Assembly (NCBI RefSeq): GCF_018219815.1
Contig: NZ_JADMKU010000001.1
Location: 310,001-374,000 of the forward strand
From: Thalassovita aquimarina
GTDB lineage: Bacteria; Pseudomonadota; Alphaproteobacteria; Rhodobacterales; Rhodobacteraceae
Reading direction: 5' to 3'
Length of the DNA: 64,000 bases
Shown: one piece after another, positions 44,891 to 53,544 of the stretch
Layout of the letters: every line of letters begins with the position of its first letter
How positions within the stretch are numbered: the first letter of the stretch is position 1
The notes under the pieces: generated by a model
What the model saw: only the letters and a program-made list of their open reading frames with translations
What the model was told of the DNA's origin: nothing
Database searches by the model: none
Made by a program: the position numbers and the translations under genes

Positions 44891-45517
44891 ATGAAAGAAA
44901 CCCGCGACCCAAAATCCCTGATCCGCATCGCCCGCGAAAGCGGAGCGGAGGCGGCACCGGAACCGCTCGACCTGCCCGCGCGGGTGCGCGAACTGCGCAA
45001 ATCACTGGGGCTGACGCTGGAACAGGCGGCCAACCAGGCCGGGCTGGCGCGCTCGACCCTGTCGAAGATCGAGAACGGCCAGATGTCGCCGACCTACGAG
45101 GCACTGAAGAAACTGGCGACCGGGCTGGAAATTTCTGTGCCGCAACTGTTCACCCCGCCGATGCGGGAAAAGGTCAACGGCCGGATGGCGGTCACCCGGT
45201 CTGATGAGGGCGTGGCACATGCCACCGCCACCTACGAACATGAATTGCTGGCCTCGAGCCTGACCAAGAAACAGATGCTGCCCTATCGCGCCCGGGTTCG
45301 GGCGCGGTCGATGGATGAATTCGACGGCTGGGTGCGCCATGACGGCGAGGAATTCCTGTACGTGCTGACCGGGGTGGTCCGGCTTTACACCGAATTCTAT
45401 GAACCGGTCGAAATGCGCCGTGGCGACAGCGCCTATTACGATTCCACCATGGGCCATAACGTGGTGTCGGTCAGCGATGACGACGCCACGATCCTGTGGG
45501 TGACCTCGCTGGCCTGA
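44891..45517 (+). CDS. XRE-cupin transcriptional regulator
   Basis: A 208-aa regulator: N-terminal XRE helix-turn-helix (VRELRKSLGLTLEQAANQAG, then LARSTLSKIENGQMSPTYEAL, about residues 31-73) and a C-terminal cupin domain (HDGEEFLYVLTGVVRLYTEF) with the Glu typical of the ligand barrel. Such proteins sense a small molecule and often control the neighbouring catabolic gene. AAAGG precedes the ATG at 44891 closely. Divergent from the acyl-CoA ligase gene, its likely target. Confidence 0.92.
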   Translation: MKETRDPKSLIRIARESGAEAAPEPLDLPARVRELRKSLGLTLEQAANQAGLARSTLSKIENGQMSPTYEALKKLATGLEISVPQLFTPPMREKVNGRMAVTRSDEGVAHATATYEHELLASSLTKKQMLPYRARVRARSMDEFDGWVRHDGEEFLYVLTGVVRLYTEFYEPVEMRRGDSAYYDSTMGHNVVSVSDDDATILWVTSLA

Positions 45518-45671
45518 CGCGCCGTCCGGTTCGTTTCGACCCGACGAGGGCGGGAAACGAGCACCCCGTGCCCGATCACACCCTGTCGGACTTCAATGCT
45601 TGTCTCTATTCCGGCCTGAGATCGCCGCCTCGGGACTGCCTTTGGCGGGATCGTTTTCGAACAGACGGACC

Positions 45672-45785
45672 TTAGAGAATGCTCTGCACCCGGCGGGCTC
45701 CGCCGGAAATATCCTGGCCGATACCGTCGATGGTGGCACAGCCGGCCAGAGTTGCGATCAGCAAAAGAAGGGTCAGTTTTTTCAT
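45672..45785 (-). CDS. Entericidin A/B-like small lipoprotein
   Basis: A 37-aa lipoprotein, too short for many gene callers. It begins MKKLTLLLLIATLAGCATID, with a lipobox LAGC placing the acylated Cys at residue 16, and ends GGARRVQSIL. The GIGQD motif and overall shape match the entericidin family of small envelope lipoproteins (toxin-antidote-like in E. coli, role unclear elsewhere). AGGAG is seven bases before the ATG and overlaps the stop codon of the YejA-type gene, 4 bp upstream, so the two are co-translated. Confidence 0.85.
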   Translation of the reverse strand: MKKLTLLLLIATLAGCATIDGIGQDISGGARRVQSIL

Positions 45786-45789
45786 CGGT

Positions 45790-47601
45790 TCACTCCTGAT
45801 ACCACCAGACGTCGGGCGCCCAGCCGATACGGTCGCCATAAATCGGTGTATTTGATGGAAAATGCAACGCCCTTGAATGGGCGATGCGGCTCGGACCGCC
45901 GCCCCAGATCGGGATCACGTAGCGCCCGGCCATCAGCAACCGGTCGAGCGCCCGCGCGGCGGCGGTGAAATCTTCGCTGCTGCGTGCGGTCAGCATGGTG
46001 TCGATCATCGCGTCGATGGCAGGGTTTTTCACCCCCATGAGGTTACGCGACCCTTCGATATCGGCGCGGTCGCTGCCCCAGTAGAGGGCCTGTTCGTTGC
46101 CCGGGCTGAGCGACAGGTAGCGGATGAAGGGCATCATGTCGAAATCCTGCCGTGCCTCGCGTTCGGCATATTGGGCGTTGTCGACCTCGTCGATCCGCAT
46201 CTCGATGCCCAACCGCTGCAGCGCAGCGCGGTAGATTTCCATCACCGTGCGGGTCTGCTTGTCGCCCTGCCGCATCAGCATGGTGAAGGCGAAGGGCTGA
46301 CCGTCCTTGGCGAGCTTTCCTTCGGTCACGGTCCAACCCGCCTGCCGAAGCAGTTTCTGCGCCCGGACCAGATCGCGGCGATTGCGCGCCTTGGCGTCGC
46401 CTTCGGGCAGGGTGATCCCTTCAAGCGTACCGGGCAGCAGATCGGCGGCGAAGGGTTGCAGTAATTCACGGGTGCGCCCTTCGGCCGGGCCGGGGCGCAG
46501 GCCGAGAGCCGAGTTGGAGAAATAGGAGGAGATGCGCGGCTGGCGCCCGCCGGTGACGGTGCCGTTGATGTAGGGAAAATTGAAGGCCAGGATCATCGCC
46601 TCGCGCACGCGCCAGTCTGCGAAAACCGGGCTGCGCGCATTCATCACATACCCCACCATGCCGGTCGGACGTTGATGCGGTATCTCGGATTTGACGATAT
46701 CGCCCGAACGCACCGCGGGGAAATCGTATTGCGCGGCCCATTTTTCGGCGTTGGTTTCACGGTAGAAGGTTACCGCCCCGGCCTTGAAGGCCTCGAACAG
46801 CACCGACTGGTCGCCGAAGAATTCCAGCCGGATTTCATCCAGGTTGTTGGTGCCCCTGCGGAACGGCAGGTCCTTGCCCCAGTAGTCGGGGTTGCGCGAC
46901 AACGTGACATAGCGGCCCTGTTCGTAATCGCCCACGACGTAAGGACCGGTGCCCAGAGGGATGTCGTGCAGCGACGATTCAGTGAAATCCTTACCCTGCC
47001 ACTGCGCCTTTTTCAGGATCGGCCGCATCCCGGCGATCAGCGCCAGTTCGCGGTCTTCGATATTGAAGCTGATCCGCAGTGTGCGCGGGCCGGTCTGTTC
47101 GATCCGCTCCACCTTGTCCCAGAAGCCGCGGTAACGCGGGTGGCCGGCGGTGCCGAGGGTTTCATAGGACCAAATCACGTCCTCGACCGTGACCGGGCTG
47201 CCATCGGAAAACGCCGCTTCCTCGCGCAGGGTGAATTCGACCCAGGACCGGTCGTCGGGCACTTCGACGGTTTCGGCCAGCAGTCCGTAAAGGGTGAAGG
47301 GTTCGTCCCAATTGCGTGCCATCAGCGATTCGTAGCCGAGGAATCGCAGCTGCCAGGGCGACGTCCCCTTCAGGATGAACGGGTTGAGCGAATCGAATCC
47401 GCCGGTATTCCCCACGACCATCGCCCCGCCTTTGGGCGCGTCGGGGTTGGCATAGGGCAATGCGCTGAAATTGGCCGGCAGCGCCGGTTCGCCATACATC
47501 GCGATTCCGTGACTGGGGCCGGCCTGCCCCATGGAGGCCAATAAAACAAGAGCCGTGACGCCGATGCCCCGCGTAAAGGACCGGAAAATCTCTGATCGCA
47601 T
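45790..47601 (-). CDS. YejA-type extracellular peptide-binding protein
   Basis: A 603-aa ABC-transporter substrate-binding protein of the oligopeptide class. A signal peptide (GIGVTALVLLASMGQA) precedes HGIAMYGEPALPANFSALPY (the YejA-like start) and NPDAPKGGAMVVGNTGGFDS; FWDKVERIEQTG and GTGPYVVGDYEQGRYVTLSRNPDYWG are further family blocks, the latter split here as GTGPYVVGDYEQGRY. YejA proteins bind peptides, including microcin C or peptidoglycan peptides. No yejB, yejE or yejF permease genes are adjacent, so it is an orphan here. Followed by the entericidin-like gene. Confidence 0.9.
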   Translation of the reverse strand: MRSEIFRSFTRGIGVTALVLLASMGQAGPSHGIAMYGEPALPANFSALPYANPDAPKGGAMVVGNTGGFDSLNPFILKGTSPWQLRFLGYESLMARNWDEPFTLYGLLAETVEVPDDRSWVEFTLREEAAFSDGSPVTVEDVIWSYETLGTAGHPRYRGFWDKVERIEQTGPRTLRISFNIEDRELALIAGMRPILKKAQWQGKDFTESSLHDIPLGTGPYVVGDYEQGRYVTLSRNPDYWGKDLPFRRGTNNLDEIRLEFFGDQSVLFEAFKAGAVTFYRETNAEKWAAQYDFPAVRSGDIVKSEIPHQRPTGMVGYVMNARSPVFADWRVREAMILAFNFPYINGTVTGGRQPRISSYFSNSALGLRPGPAEGRTRELLQPFAADLLPGTLEGITLPEGDAKARNRRDLVRAQKLLRQAGWTVTEGKLAKDGQPFAFTMLMRQGDKQTRTVMEIYRAALQRLGIEMRIDEVDNAQYAEREARQDFDMMPFIRYLSLSPGNEQALYWGSDRADIEGSRNLMGVKNPAIDAMIDTMLTARSSEDFTAAARALDRLLMAGRYVIPIWGGGPSRIAHSRALHFPSNTPIYGDRIGWAPDVWWYQE

Positions 47602-47680
47602 TGTGGCAACAATCCTACTCTGCCTTTATTTTCTTTGGACTTAGCCTAGGGGGGGATTCAGGCCAATTCAATTTTTTAGC

Positions 47681-47708
47681 TTGGAAGGTGGCGCTTCATT
47701 GCTTATAA
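47681..47708 (+). promoter_or_regulatory. Sigma-70-like promoter of the sRNA candidate
   Basis: -35 TTGGAA (47681-47686), 16-bp spacer, -10 TTATAA (47703-47708). It points at the hairpin RNA ending at 47791 and away from the YejA-type gene. Confidence 0.55.
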
Positions 47709-47713
47709 AGGGG

Positions 47714-47791
47714 TTACTGCTCGATAGGTTTCTTGCCTGTATGAAACCTGCCTCAATAACTTAACGCCGGCTTCGTGCCGGCGTTTTTTTT
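47714..47791 (+). ncRNA. Candidate small RNA with its own promoter and terminator
   Basis: A roughly 78-nt transcript predicted between the YejA-type gene and the 3-hydroxybutyrate dehydrogenase gene. It would start about six bases after TTATAA, contain a first hairpin AGGTTTC/GAAACCT (47726-47749, loop TTGCCTGTAT), a single-stranded stretch CTGCCTCAATAACTTA, and a strong intrinsic terminator AACGCCGGC/GCCGGCGTT followed by T7 (47763-47791). The two-hairpin form with a terminal U-run fits Hfq-dependent regulatory RNAs, and hfq is present. I do not recognise a known family. Its T-run end lies 77 bp before the dehydrogenase start, so a leader role for that gene is less likely. Confidence 0.6.
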
Positions 47792-47867
47792 GCGTATTTC
47801 CCCCGACTCGTCAGGGCCACGGGCTTGCGATATTCTGCGCCTGCAAAATGAGGCAGAGGAGAGCTCA

Positions 47868-48641
47868 ATGACATTGCAGGGAAAAACCGCCGTCATCACC
47901 GGGTCGAATTCCGGGATCGGGCTGGGCGTGGCGCGGGAACTGGCGCGCGCGGGCGCCGATATCGTTTTAAATTCCTTTACCGACCGGGATGAGGATCATG
48001 CGCTGGCGGCGGCGATCGGCTCGGAATTCGGCGTCACCGCGCGCTATGTGGCGGCCGACATGTCGAAGGCCGGCGACTGCCGGGCGCTGATCGAAAGCGC
48101 CGGAACCTGCGATATCCTGGTCAACAATGCCGGTATCCAGCACGTCGCGCCGATCGACGAATTTCCGGCCGACAAGTGGGACGCGATCATCGCCATCAAC
48201 ATGAATTCGGCCTTTCACACCACCGCCGCCGCTTTGCCGAAGATGCGGGCTGCGGGCTGGGGCAGGGTGGTGAATATCGCCTCCGCCCACGGTCTGACCG
48301 CGTCGCCCTACAAATCGGCCTATGTGGCGGCCAAGCACGGTGTGGTGGGGCTGACCAAGGTGACCGCGCTGGAAACCGCCGAGGAACCGATCACCGCCAA
48401 CGCGATCTGCCCCGGTTACGTGCTGACCCCGCTGGTCGAGGCGCAGATCCCCGACACGATGGAAAAATACTGCATGGGCCGTGAAGAGGTGATCAAGAAG
48501 GTGATGCTGGATCGCCAGCCGAGCCGCGAGTTTGCCACCGTGGAACAGTTGGGCGGCACCACCGTGTTCCTGTGTTCGGACGCGGCGGCGCAGATCACCG
48601 GCACCACGATCAGCGTCGATGGCGGTTGGACCGCGCTTTAA
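47868..48641 (+). CDS. bdhA: 3-Hydroxybutyrate dehydrogenase (SDR family)
   Basis: Interconverts D-3-hydroxybutyrate and acetoacetate with NAD, in PHB/ketone-body use. 257 aa. Cofactor loop TGSNSGIGLGVA, NNAG motif, catalytic Ser in NIASAHG and Tyr-Lys in YVAAK; the C-terminal QPSREFATVEQLGGTTVFLCS is typical of 3-hydroxybutyrate dehydrogenases. GAGGAGAG is seven bases before the ATG at 47868. Monocistronic, converging on the DUF502 gene. Confidence 0.93.
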   Translation: MTLQGKTAVITGSNSGIGLGVARELARAGADIVLNSFTDRDEDHALAAAIGSEFGVTARYVAADMSKAGDCRALIESAGTCDILVNNAGIQHVAPIDEFPADKWDAIIAINMNSAFHTTAAALPKMRAAGWGRVVNIASAHGLTASPYKSAYVAAKHGVVGLTKVTALETAEEPITANAICPGYVLTPLVEAQIPDTMEKYCMGREEVIKKVMLDRQPSREFATVEQLGGTTVFLCSDAAAQITGTTISVDGGWTAL

Positions 48642-48655
48642 GCTGCGGAAGGGGC

Positions 48656-49363
48656 TCAGGCTTCTGGCTTGGATTTCTTGCCTGGCGTTTGCACCGGTTT
48701 CTTGGGGTTGGGATAAACCAGACCGGCCGAGATCACCAACTTGGCGGCGTCTTCCACGGTCATGTCGAGTTCGATCACGTCGCGGCGCGGAAAATAGAGC
48801 AGGAAGCCCGAGGTCGGGTTCGGCGTGGTCGGCACGAAGACGCTAAGCAGATCGTCGTCCTCGGGATGACCGGCGCGGCTGACGATTTCGCCCTTGGCCT
48901 CGGTCGACACGAAACCGACGGCCCAGATGCCCTTGCGCGGGTATTCGACCATGCAGGCCTTTTCGAAGCTGCGTTCGGACTGGGCGAAGACGGTTTCGGC
49001 GATCTGCTTCACTCCGGAATAGATCGAGCGCACCACCGGCATCCGTTCCACCAGCGATTCCGCGAAGCGGATCAGCGACCGCCCCATCAGCCCCTTGGCG
49101 ATCCAGCCCACCAGGATGGTGAAGAACAGGAAGAAGAAGATGCCGACGCCACGCAGATTGATGCCGATATACTGTTCCGGCTGGAACCGTTCGGGCACCA
49201 GCGGCAGCACGAAACTGTCGACCCAGCCGGCGAAGGACCACAGGAACCAGATAGTCAATCCGACCGGCGCGATCACCACGATCCCGGTCAGGAAACTGGA
49301 GCGCAGCCGGGCAAACAGCCCCGGGCGTCGGGGCGGCATATCTGGATCGAACGGCGTGTTCAT
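48656..49363 (-). CDS. DUF502-family membrane protein
   Basis: A 235-aa inner-membrane protein with two helices: FLTGIVVIAPVGLTIWFLW and IFFFLFFTILVGWIAKGLM, followed by a soluble region with the family block VRSIYSGVKQIAETVF and SVFVPTTPNPTSGFLLYFP. Plant relatives (LCV-like/COV) act in membrane trafficking; bacterial function unknown. I start at MNTPFDPDMPP (ATG at 49363); the longer frame needs a TTG. No operon partner visible. Confidence 0.9.
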   Translation of the reverse strand: MNTPFDPDMPPRRPGLFARLRSSFLTGIVVIAPVGLTIWFLWSFAGWVDSFVLPLVPERFQPEQYIGINLRGVGIFFFLFFTILVGWIAKGLMGRSLIRFAESLVERMPVVRSIYSGVKQIAETVFAQSERSFEKACMVEYPRKGIWAVGFVSTEAKGEIVSRAGHPEDDDLLSVFVPTTPNPTSGFLLYFPRRDVIELDMTVEDAAKLVISAGLVYPNPKKPVQTPGKKSKPEA

Positions 49364-49468
49364 TCTGAGCGGTTCCCGCGGCGGTTTCACAAGCGTCAAC
49401 GCTTAGATAGGCGCTTTGCCGTCGCGTCACAATGACTGGTTTAATCCGCGGCGGCTATTGCGGGCCGC

Positions 49469-50374
49469 TCAGCCCAATTCGCGGGCTATTGCGGCGGCGA
49501 GCCGGGCATTGTTCAGCACCAGCGCGATATTCGCCTCGAGGGATCGGCCCTCGGTCAGTTCGAAGATCCGCTGCAGCAGGAACGGGGTCACCGCCTTGCC
49601 GGCAATGCCTTGCGCTCCGGCTTCGGCCATCGCCTGCACGATGATGGGGTCGATCTCCGTTTTCGCGATCTCGGCCTCGGCCGGGATCGGGTTGGCGATC
49701 AGCTGACCGCCGGGCAGTCCCAGTTGCGCGCGCAGCGCGTGCGCGGCGGCGATATCGGCGGCGCTGTCCATCCGCAGCGGCGCGATGAGGTCGGAGGCGG
49801 CGGACCAGAAGGCGGGGAAGACATCCTGCCCATAGGCGATGACCGGCACGCCGTAGGTTTCCAGCACTTCCAGCGTTTTCGGCAGATCGAGGATCGCCTT
49901 GGCCCCGGCGGCCACCACGGTGACCGGTGTTTCCGACAGTTCGCGCAGGTCGGCCGAAATGTCGAAGCTGTCCTCGGCCCCCTTGTGCACGCCGCCGATA
50001 CCGCCGGTGGCGAAGACCTTGATCCCGGCCAGATGCGCCCCGATCATGGTCGCCGCGACGGTGGTGGCGCCGGTGCCGCCCGCGGCCATGCAGGCGGCCA
50101 GATCGGCGCGGCTGAGTTTGGACACCCCCTGCGCCTGGGCCAGGTTTTCCAGCTGCGCATCGGTCAACCCGGCATGCAATTGCCCGTCGATCACCGCGAT
50201 GGTGGCGGGAACGGCACCCGCGGCGCGGACCTCGGCCTCGACCCGGCGGGCGGTTTCGAGGTTCTGCGGATAGGGCATGCCATGGGTGATGATGGTGCTT
50301 TCCAGCGCCACCAGGGCGTGGCCTTCGGACTTGGCTGTGGCAACTTCGGGGGACAGGATCGGGGCGTATGTCAT
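49469..50374 (-). CDS. psuG: Pseudouridine-5'-phosphate glycosidase
   Basis: Cleaves pseudouridine 5'-phosphate to uracil and ribose 5-phosphate (reversible C-glycosidase). 301 aa. The opening ALVALESTIITHGMPYPQNLE, the GGTGATTVAATM loop, FATGGIGGVHKGAEDSFDIS with the metal-binding Asp and VVAAGAKAILDLPKTLE with the catalytic Lys are all family-typical. Its ATG overlaps the psuK-like stop by 4 bp (ATGA), so kinase and glycosidase are coupled, giving a complete pseudouridine breakdown route. Confidence 0.95.
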   Translation of the reverse strand: MTYAPILSPEVATAKSEGHALVALESTIITHGMPYPQNLETARRVEAEVRAAGAVPATIAVIDGQLHAGLTDAQLENLAQAQGVSKLSRADLAACMAAGGTGATTVAATMIGAHLAGIKVFATGGIGGVHKGAEDSFDISADLRELSETPVTVVAAGAKAILDLPKTLEVLETYGVPVIAYGQDVFPAFWSAASDLIAPLRMDSAADIAAAHALRAQLGLPGGQLIANPIPAEAEIAKTEIDPIIVQAMAEAGAQGIAGKAVTPFLLQRIFELTEGRSLEANIALVLNNARLAAAIARELG

Positions 50375-51264
50375 GCGGGTTCTACTCCGGAAACGAAGGT
50401 GGCGGCGGCGGCAAGCGCGCGATCGAGGGCCTGTTCACGCGATGCACCGGTGGTTTCGGCGGCCATGTGGGCCGCCATGAACGTATCCCCCGCGCCGGTG
50501 ACACGGGCAACCGGAACGGCGGCGGGCTTGGCAAGGATCAGGCCCGCGGCGCTGGCGTCGCAGGCGGGATTGGCACCGTCTGTGACCAACGCACGCGCCG
50601 CGCCGTGCCGCAGCAGCGTCTTCGCCGCCTCGGCCGCGCTGTCGAAGCGCAGTTGGCACAGGATGCCCGCCTCTTCGAGGTTGACGTACAGCACCGCACG
50701 CGGATGGCGCAGGAACGGCAGCAGCCGGTCGGCCTTGCCCGGGGAGGCCGGGGCGACGCGCAGATCGGCACGGGCAAAGGCGGCGTTGGTGGCGATTTCT
50801 TCCAGCAGGGCGACGGTCAGGTTGCCGTCGAGCGCGATCAAACCGTCGTAGGGGCTGTCCGTCGTGCCCAGCGGGCCCTGCATCAGCGGGCGCAGGATGT
50901 TGACGCCCGCCGCTTCCAGCGAATGCGCATCGGCGATCGCCGCGATCAGACCGTTGGCGCCCTCGACCGCGAGGTAACGGTCGGTCGGCAGGTTATCGGC
51001 ACGGTAGACATGGCGGGTGCACACGCCAAGCGCGTCACACGCCGTAAGCAATTCGTCTCCCTCCGCATCGCGGCCGATGGCGGTTAATACGGAGGGCGAC
51101 AGCCCGAACCGGCCCAGGGCGACCGCTATATTCATCGCCACGCCACCGGGCAGCCGTTCGATCCGGCCCGGCACGTCCTGCCCTTGCCGCATCGCGATGG
51201 TGGCACGGCCGATCACATCCCACAGGACCGATCCGATGCACAGGATATCTGGAGCTGTTGTCAT
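50371..51264 (-). CDS. psuK: PfkB-family carbohydrate kinase, likely pseudouridine kinase
   Basis: A 297-aa ribokinase-like enzyme. N-terminal SVLWDVIGRA, PfkB-1 region RLPGGVAMNIAVALGRFG near 38-55 and the PfkB-2 signature VTGAGDTFMAAHMA near the C-terminus with the catalytic Asp. Its coupling to psuG suggests it phosphorylates pseudouridine to pseudouridine 5'-phosphate. No pseudouridine transporter (psuT) is adjacent. I start at the ATG at 51264; the longer frame adds 35 unsupported residues. Confidence 0.9.
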   Translation of the reverse strand: MTTAPDILCIGSVLWDVIGRATIAMRQGQDVPGRIERLPGGVAMNIAVALGRFGLSPSVLTAIGRDAEGDELLTACDALGVCTRHVYRADNLPTDRYLAVEGANGLIAAIADAHSLEAAGVNILRPLMQGPLGTTDSPYDGLIALDGNLTVALLEEIATNAAFARADLRVAPASPGKADRLLPFLRHPRAVLYVNLEEAGILCQLRFDSAAEAAKTLLRHGAARALVTDGANPACDASAAGLILAKPAAVPVARVTGAGDTFMAAHMAAETTGASREQALDRALAAAATFVSGVEPA

Positions 51265-51558
51265 GGAATCGCTTTGACACCGAATAATGGGGCGTTTCAA
51301 GAAGTTACTGCGGGCGATATGAAAACAGCAGCGTGACGTCGGGGCAGGCCCGCATGACCTGCCCGGCACTATTGAGAGAGGTGAAAGAGAAGGCGGTACA
51401 GCGTCATCATGGATGCGATCGATGCACCGGCCGATTCGCTTTACAAATCCTGCGGCTTCGGCGAAACCACGCGCCGGGCCAAAGGCTGCGGGGCAGGGGA
51501 GTGGCGTCTGCCGCCGGCCCGAGGTGGCAGGTTTTTCCGTTTCGCGACGGTGTAGGGG

Positions 51559-51587
51559 TTGCCATCACCACAAATATCCCTTAAACG
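51559..51587 (+). promoter_or_regulatory. Possible rpsB promoter
   Basis: TTGCCA, 17 bp, TAAACG. The -10 is poor, but a start near 51594 would place the folded leader at 51603-51675 at the 5' end of the rpsB transcript. The rest of the 440-bp gap (51265-51704) shows no gene. Confidence 0.3.
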
Positions 51588-51602
51588 CGCGCTCACTTCA
51601 CA

Positions 51603-51675
51603 GGCGGGGTTGGGCCCAGCGGGGAGACATCCCGCAAAGGTCCACCGGTTGGGCATATGCCCTGAAAGCCCCGCC
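51603..51675 (+). promoter_or_regulatory. Folded 5' leader of rpsB
   Basis: An outer stem GGCGGGG/CCCCGCC (51603-51609 with 51669-51675) encloses two local hairpins, GCGGG/CCCGC (51619-51635) and the palindrome GGGCATATGCCC (51651-51662). The junction ends 29 bases before the start codon. The layout suits an autoregulatory leader for ribosomal protein S2. Confidence 0.45.
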
Positions 51676-51704
51676 CAGGCGCAAACCGGAAAAGGAATAT
51701 GGAC

Positions 51705-52472
51705 ATGGCGCTTCCTGAATTCACTCTGCGTCAGCTGCTCGAAGCTGGCGTTCACTTTGGTCACCAAACCCAACGCTGGAATCCGCGTATGGGCGAGTAC
51801 ATCTACGGCTCGCGCAACGGCATCCACATCCTGGACCTGACCCAGACCGTCCCGATGCTGGACCAGGCTCTGAAAGTCGTCGGCGACACCGTTGCCAAGG
51901 GCGGCCGGGTTCTGTTCGTCGGCACCAAGCGCCAGGCTTCGGCTCCGATTGCGGAAGCAGCCGAGAAATGCGCGCAGTATTACATGAACCACCGTTGGCT
52001 CGGCGGCACGCTAACCAACTGGCAGACCGTTTCGCAGTCGATCAACCGTCTGAAAGCCATCGACGAACAGCTGCAGACCGGCGCTGAAGGCCTGACCAAG
52101 AAAGAGCGTCTGAACATGGAACGCGACCAGCAGAAGCTCGAAGCTTCGCTCGGCGGTATCCGTGACATGGGCGGCGTTCCGGACCTTCTATTCGTGATCG
52201 ACGTCAAGAAAGAAGCGCTGGCAATCGCTGAAGCCAACAAGCTGGGTATCCCCGTCGTGGCCGTGGTCGACACCAACTGCTCGCCCGATGGCGTGGATTA
52301 CATCATCCCCGGCAACGATGACGCAGCGCGCGCGATCTCGCTTTACTGCGACCTGATCAGCCGCGCAGCTCTGGACGGCATGTCGGCACAGCTGGGCGCT
52401 GCAGGCGTCGATCTGGGCGCGCTGGAAGACGCCCCGGTCGAAGAAGCCGCCGAAGAAGGCGCCGAAGCCTAA
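51705..52472 (+). CDS. rpsB: 30S ribosomal protein S2
   Basis: Small-subunit protein needed for S1 binding; 255 aa. The family block [17 protein letters not shown] near residues 11-27, HILDLTQT, and [11 protein letters not shown] are all present; the C-terminus has an alphaproteobacterial acidic tail ([15 protein letters not shown]). I start at the ATG at 51705, eight bases after AAGGA; an ATG two codons earlier sits too close to it. tsf follows after 81 bp in the usual order. Confidence 0.98.
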   Translation: MALPEFTLRQLLEAGVHFGHQTQRWNPRMGEYIYGSRNGIHILDLTQTVPMLDQALKVVGDTVAKGGRVLFVGTKRQASAPIAEAAEKCAQYYMNHRWLGGTLTNWQTVSQSINRLKAIDEQLQTGAEGLTKKERLNMERDQQKLEASLGGIRDMGGVPDLLFVIDVKKEALAIAEANKLGIPVVAVVDTNCSPDGVDYIIPGNDDAARAISLYCDLISRAALDGMSAQLGAAGVDLGALEDAPVEEAAEEGAEA

Positions 52473-52494
52473 GCCGCTGTCATGAAACTGATAC

Positions 52495-52521
52495 CGGGCG
52501 CGGGCTATCCCGCGTCCCGGG
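52495..52521 (+). promoter_or_regulatory. Hairpin between rpsB and tsf
   Basis: CCGGG-C-GCGGG with loop CTAT and CCCGC-GT-CCCGG forms a near-perfect GC stem. With no T-run after it, it is better seen as an attenuator, processing site or RNA stabiliser setting the rpsB/tsf ratio than as a full terminator. Confidence 0.5.
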
Positions 52522-52553
52522 ACGTACAATACTTATTCCGAGGAGAGCCACTC

Positions 52554-53429
52554 ATGGCGATCACTGCTGCACAGGTTAAAGAACTGCGCGACACGACGGG
52601 CGCAGGCATGATGGATGCGAAAAAAGCGCTGACCGAAACCGATGGCGACATGGAAGCCGCCATCGACTGGCTGCGCACCAAGGGTCTGGCCAAGGCGGCC
52701 AAGAAATCGGGCCGTACCGCGGCCGAAGGCCTGGTGGCCGTTGCCGTCGAAGGCGGCAAGGGTGTCGCGGTCGAGGTGAACTCCGAAACCGACTTCGTCG
52801 CCAAGAACGCCGAATTCCAGGAAATGGTCAAAGCCATCGCCGGCGCGGCCCTGAACGTGGCCGATGTCGAGGCGCTGGTTGCTGCCGATCTGGGCGGCAA
52901 GACCGTTGCCGACACCATCACCGACAAGATCGCCACCATCGGCGAAAACATGGGCGTGCGCCGCATGGCGTCGGTCGAAGGCAACACCGTCGTTTCCTAT
53001 GTCCACAACGCCGTTGCCGGCGGCATGGGCAAGATCGGCGTTCTGGTTGCGCTGTCGGGCGACAATGAAGCCTTCGGCAAGCAGGTCGCGATGCACATCG
53101 CAGCTGCGAACCCCGCAGCCCTGGCCGAAGCGGACATGGATCCGGCGCTGGTCGAAAAAGAACGTTCGATCCAGATCGATATCGCACGTGAATCGGGCAA
53201 GCCCGAGCAGGTCATCGAAAAGATGATCGTCGGCCGGATGAAGAAATTCATCGCCGAAAGCACCCTGCTGGGTCAGGCCTTCGTGGTGAATCCCGATCTG
53301 ACCGTGGAAGCCGCCGCCAAGGAAGCCGGCGTCGAAATCACCGGTTTCGTGCGCCTGGAAGTGGGCGAAGGGATCGAGAAGAAAGAAGAAGATTTCGCAG
53401 CCGAAGTGGCCAAGGCTGCCCAAGGCTGA
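52554..53429 (+). CDS. tsf: Translation elongation factor Ts
   Basis: Nucleotide exchange factor that releases GDP from EF-Tu; 291 aa. The UBA-like N-terminus has [19 protein letters not shown], and the core [10 protein letters not shown] follows near residue 80. I start at [11 protein letters not shown] (ATG at 52554), seven bases after GAGGAGAG; the longer frame includes the intergenic hairpin. Ends in a strong terminator. Confidence 0.98.
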   Translation: MAITAAQVKELRDTTGAGMMDAKKALTETDGDMEAAIDWLRTKGLAKAAKKSGRTAAEGLVAVAVEGGKGVAVEVNSETDFVAKNAEFQEMVKAIAGAALNVADVEALVAADLGGKTVADTITDKIATIGENMGVRRMASVEGNTVVSYVHNAVAGGMGKIGVLVALSGDNEAFGKQVAMHIAAANPAALAEADMDPALVEKERSIQIDIARESGKPEQVIEKMIVGRMKKFIAESTLLGQAFVVNPDLTVEAAAKEAGVEITGFVRLEVGEGIEKKEEDFAAEVAKAAQG

Positions 53430-53452
53430 TCTTCCGATCAGATATGACTTTG

Positions 53453-53484
53453 AAACGCTCCGCCTTTGGCGGGGCGTTTTTTCT
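53453..53484 (+). terminator. Intrinsic terminator of rpsB-tsf
   Basis: A twelve-pair stem AAACGCTCCGCC/GGCGGGGCGTTT with loop TTT, followed by TTTC, 24 bp past the tsf stop. Confidence 0.9.
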
Positions 53485-53509
53485 TTGTGCCGCATCCCGG
53501 CAAAGCCGC

Positions 53510-53544
53510 AAAAAAAGAGCGGTGCCGTTTTATAGGCACCGCTC
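53510..53544 (-). terminator. Strong minus-strand intrinsic terminator
   Basis: A perfect ten-pair stem GAGCGGTGCC/GGCACCGCTC with an 8-base loop, followed on the minus strand by seven Ts. The nearest upstream minus-strand gene ends 300 bp away (53847), so it may serve a separate RNA. Confidence 0.9.

Noticed and set aside
51333-51584. 83-codon frame upstream of rpsB
   Set aside because: Biased composition, no ribosome site and no family; it lies in the rpsB leader region.
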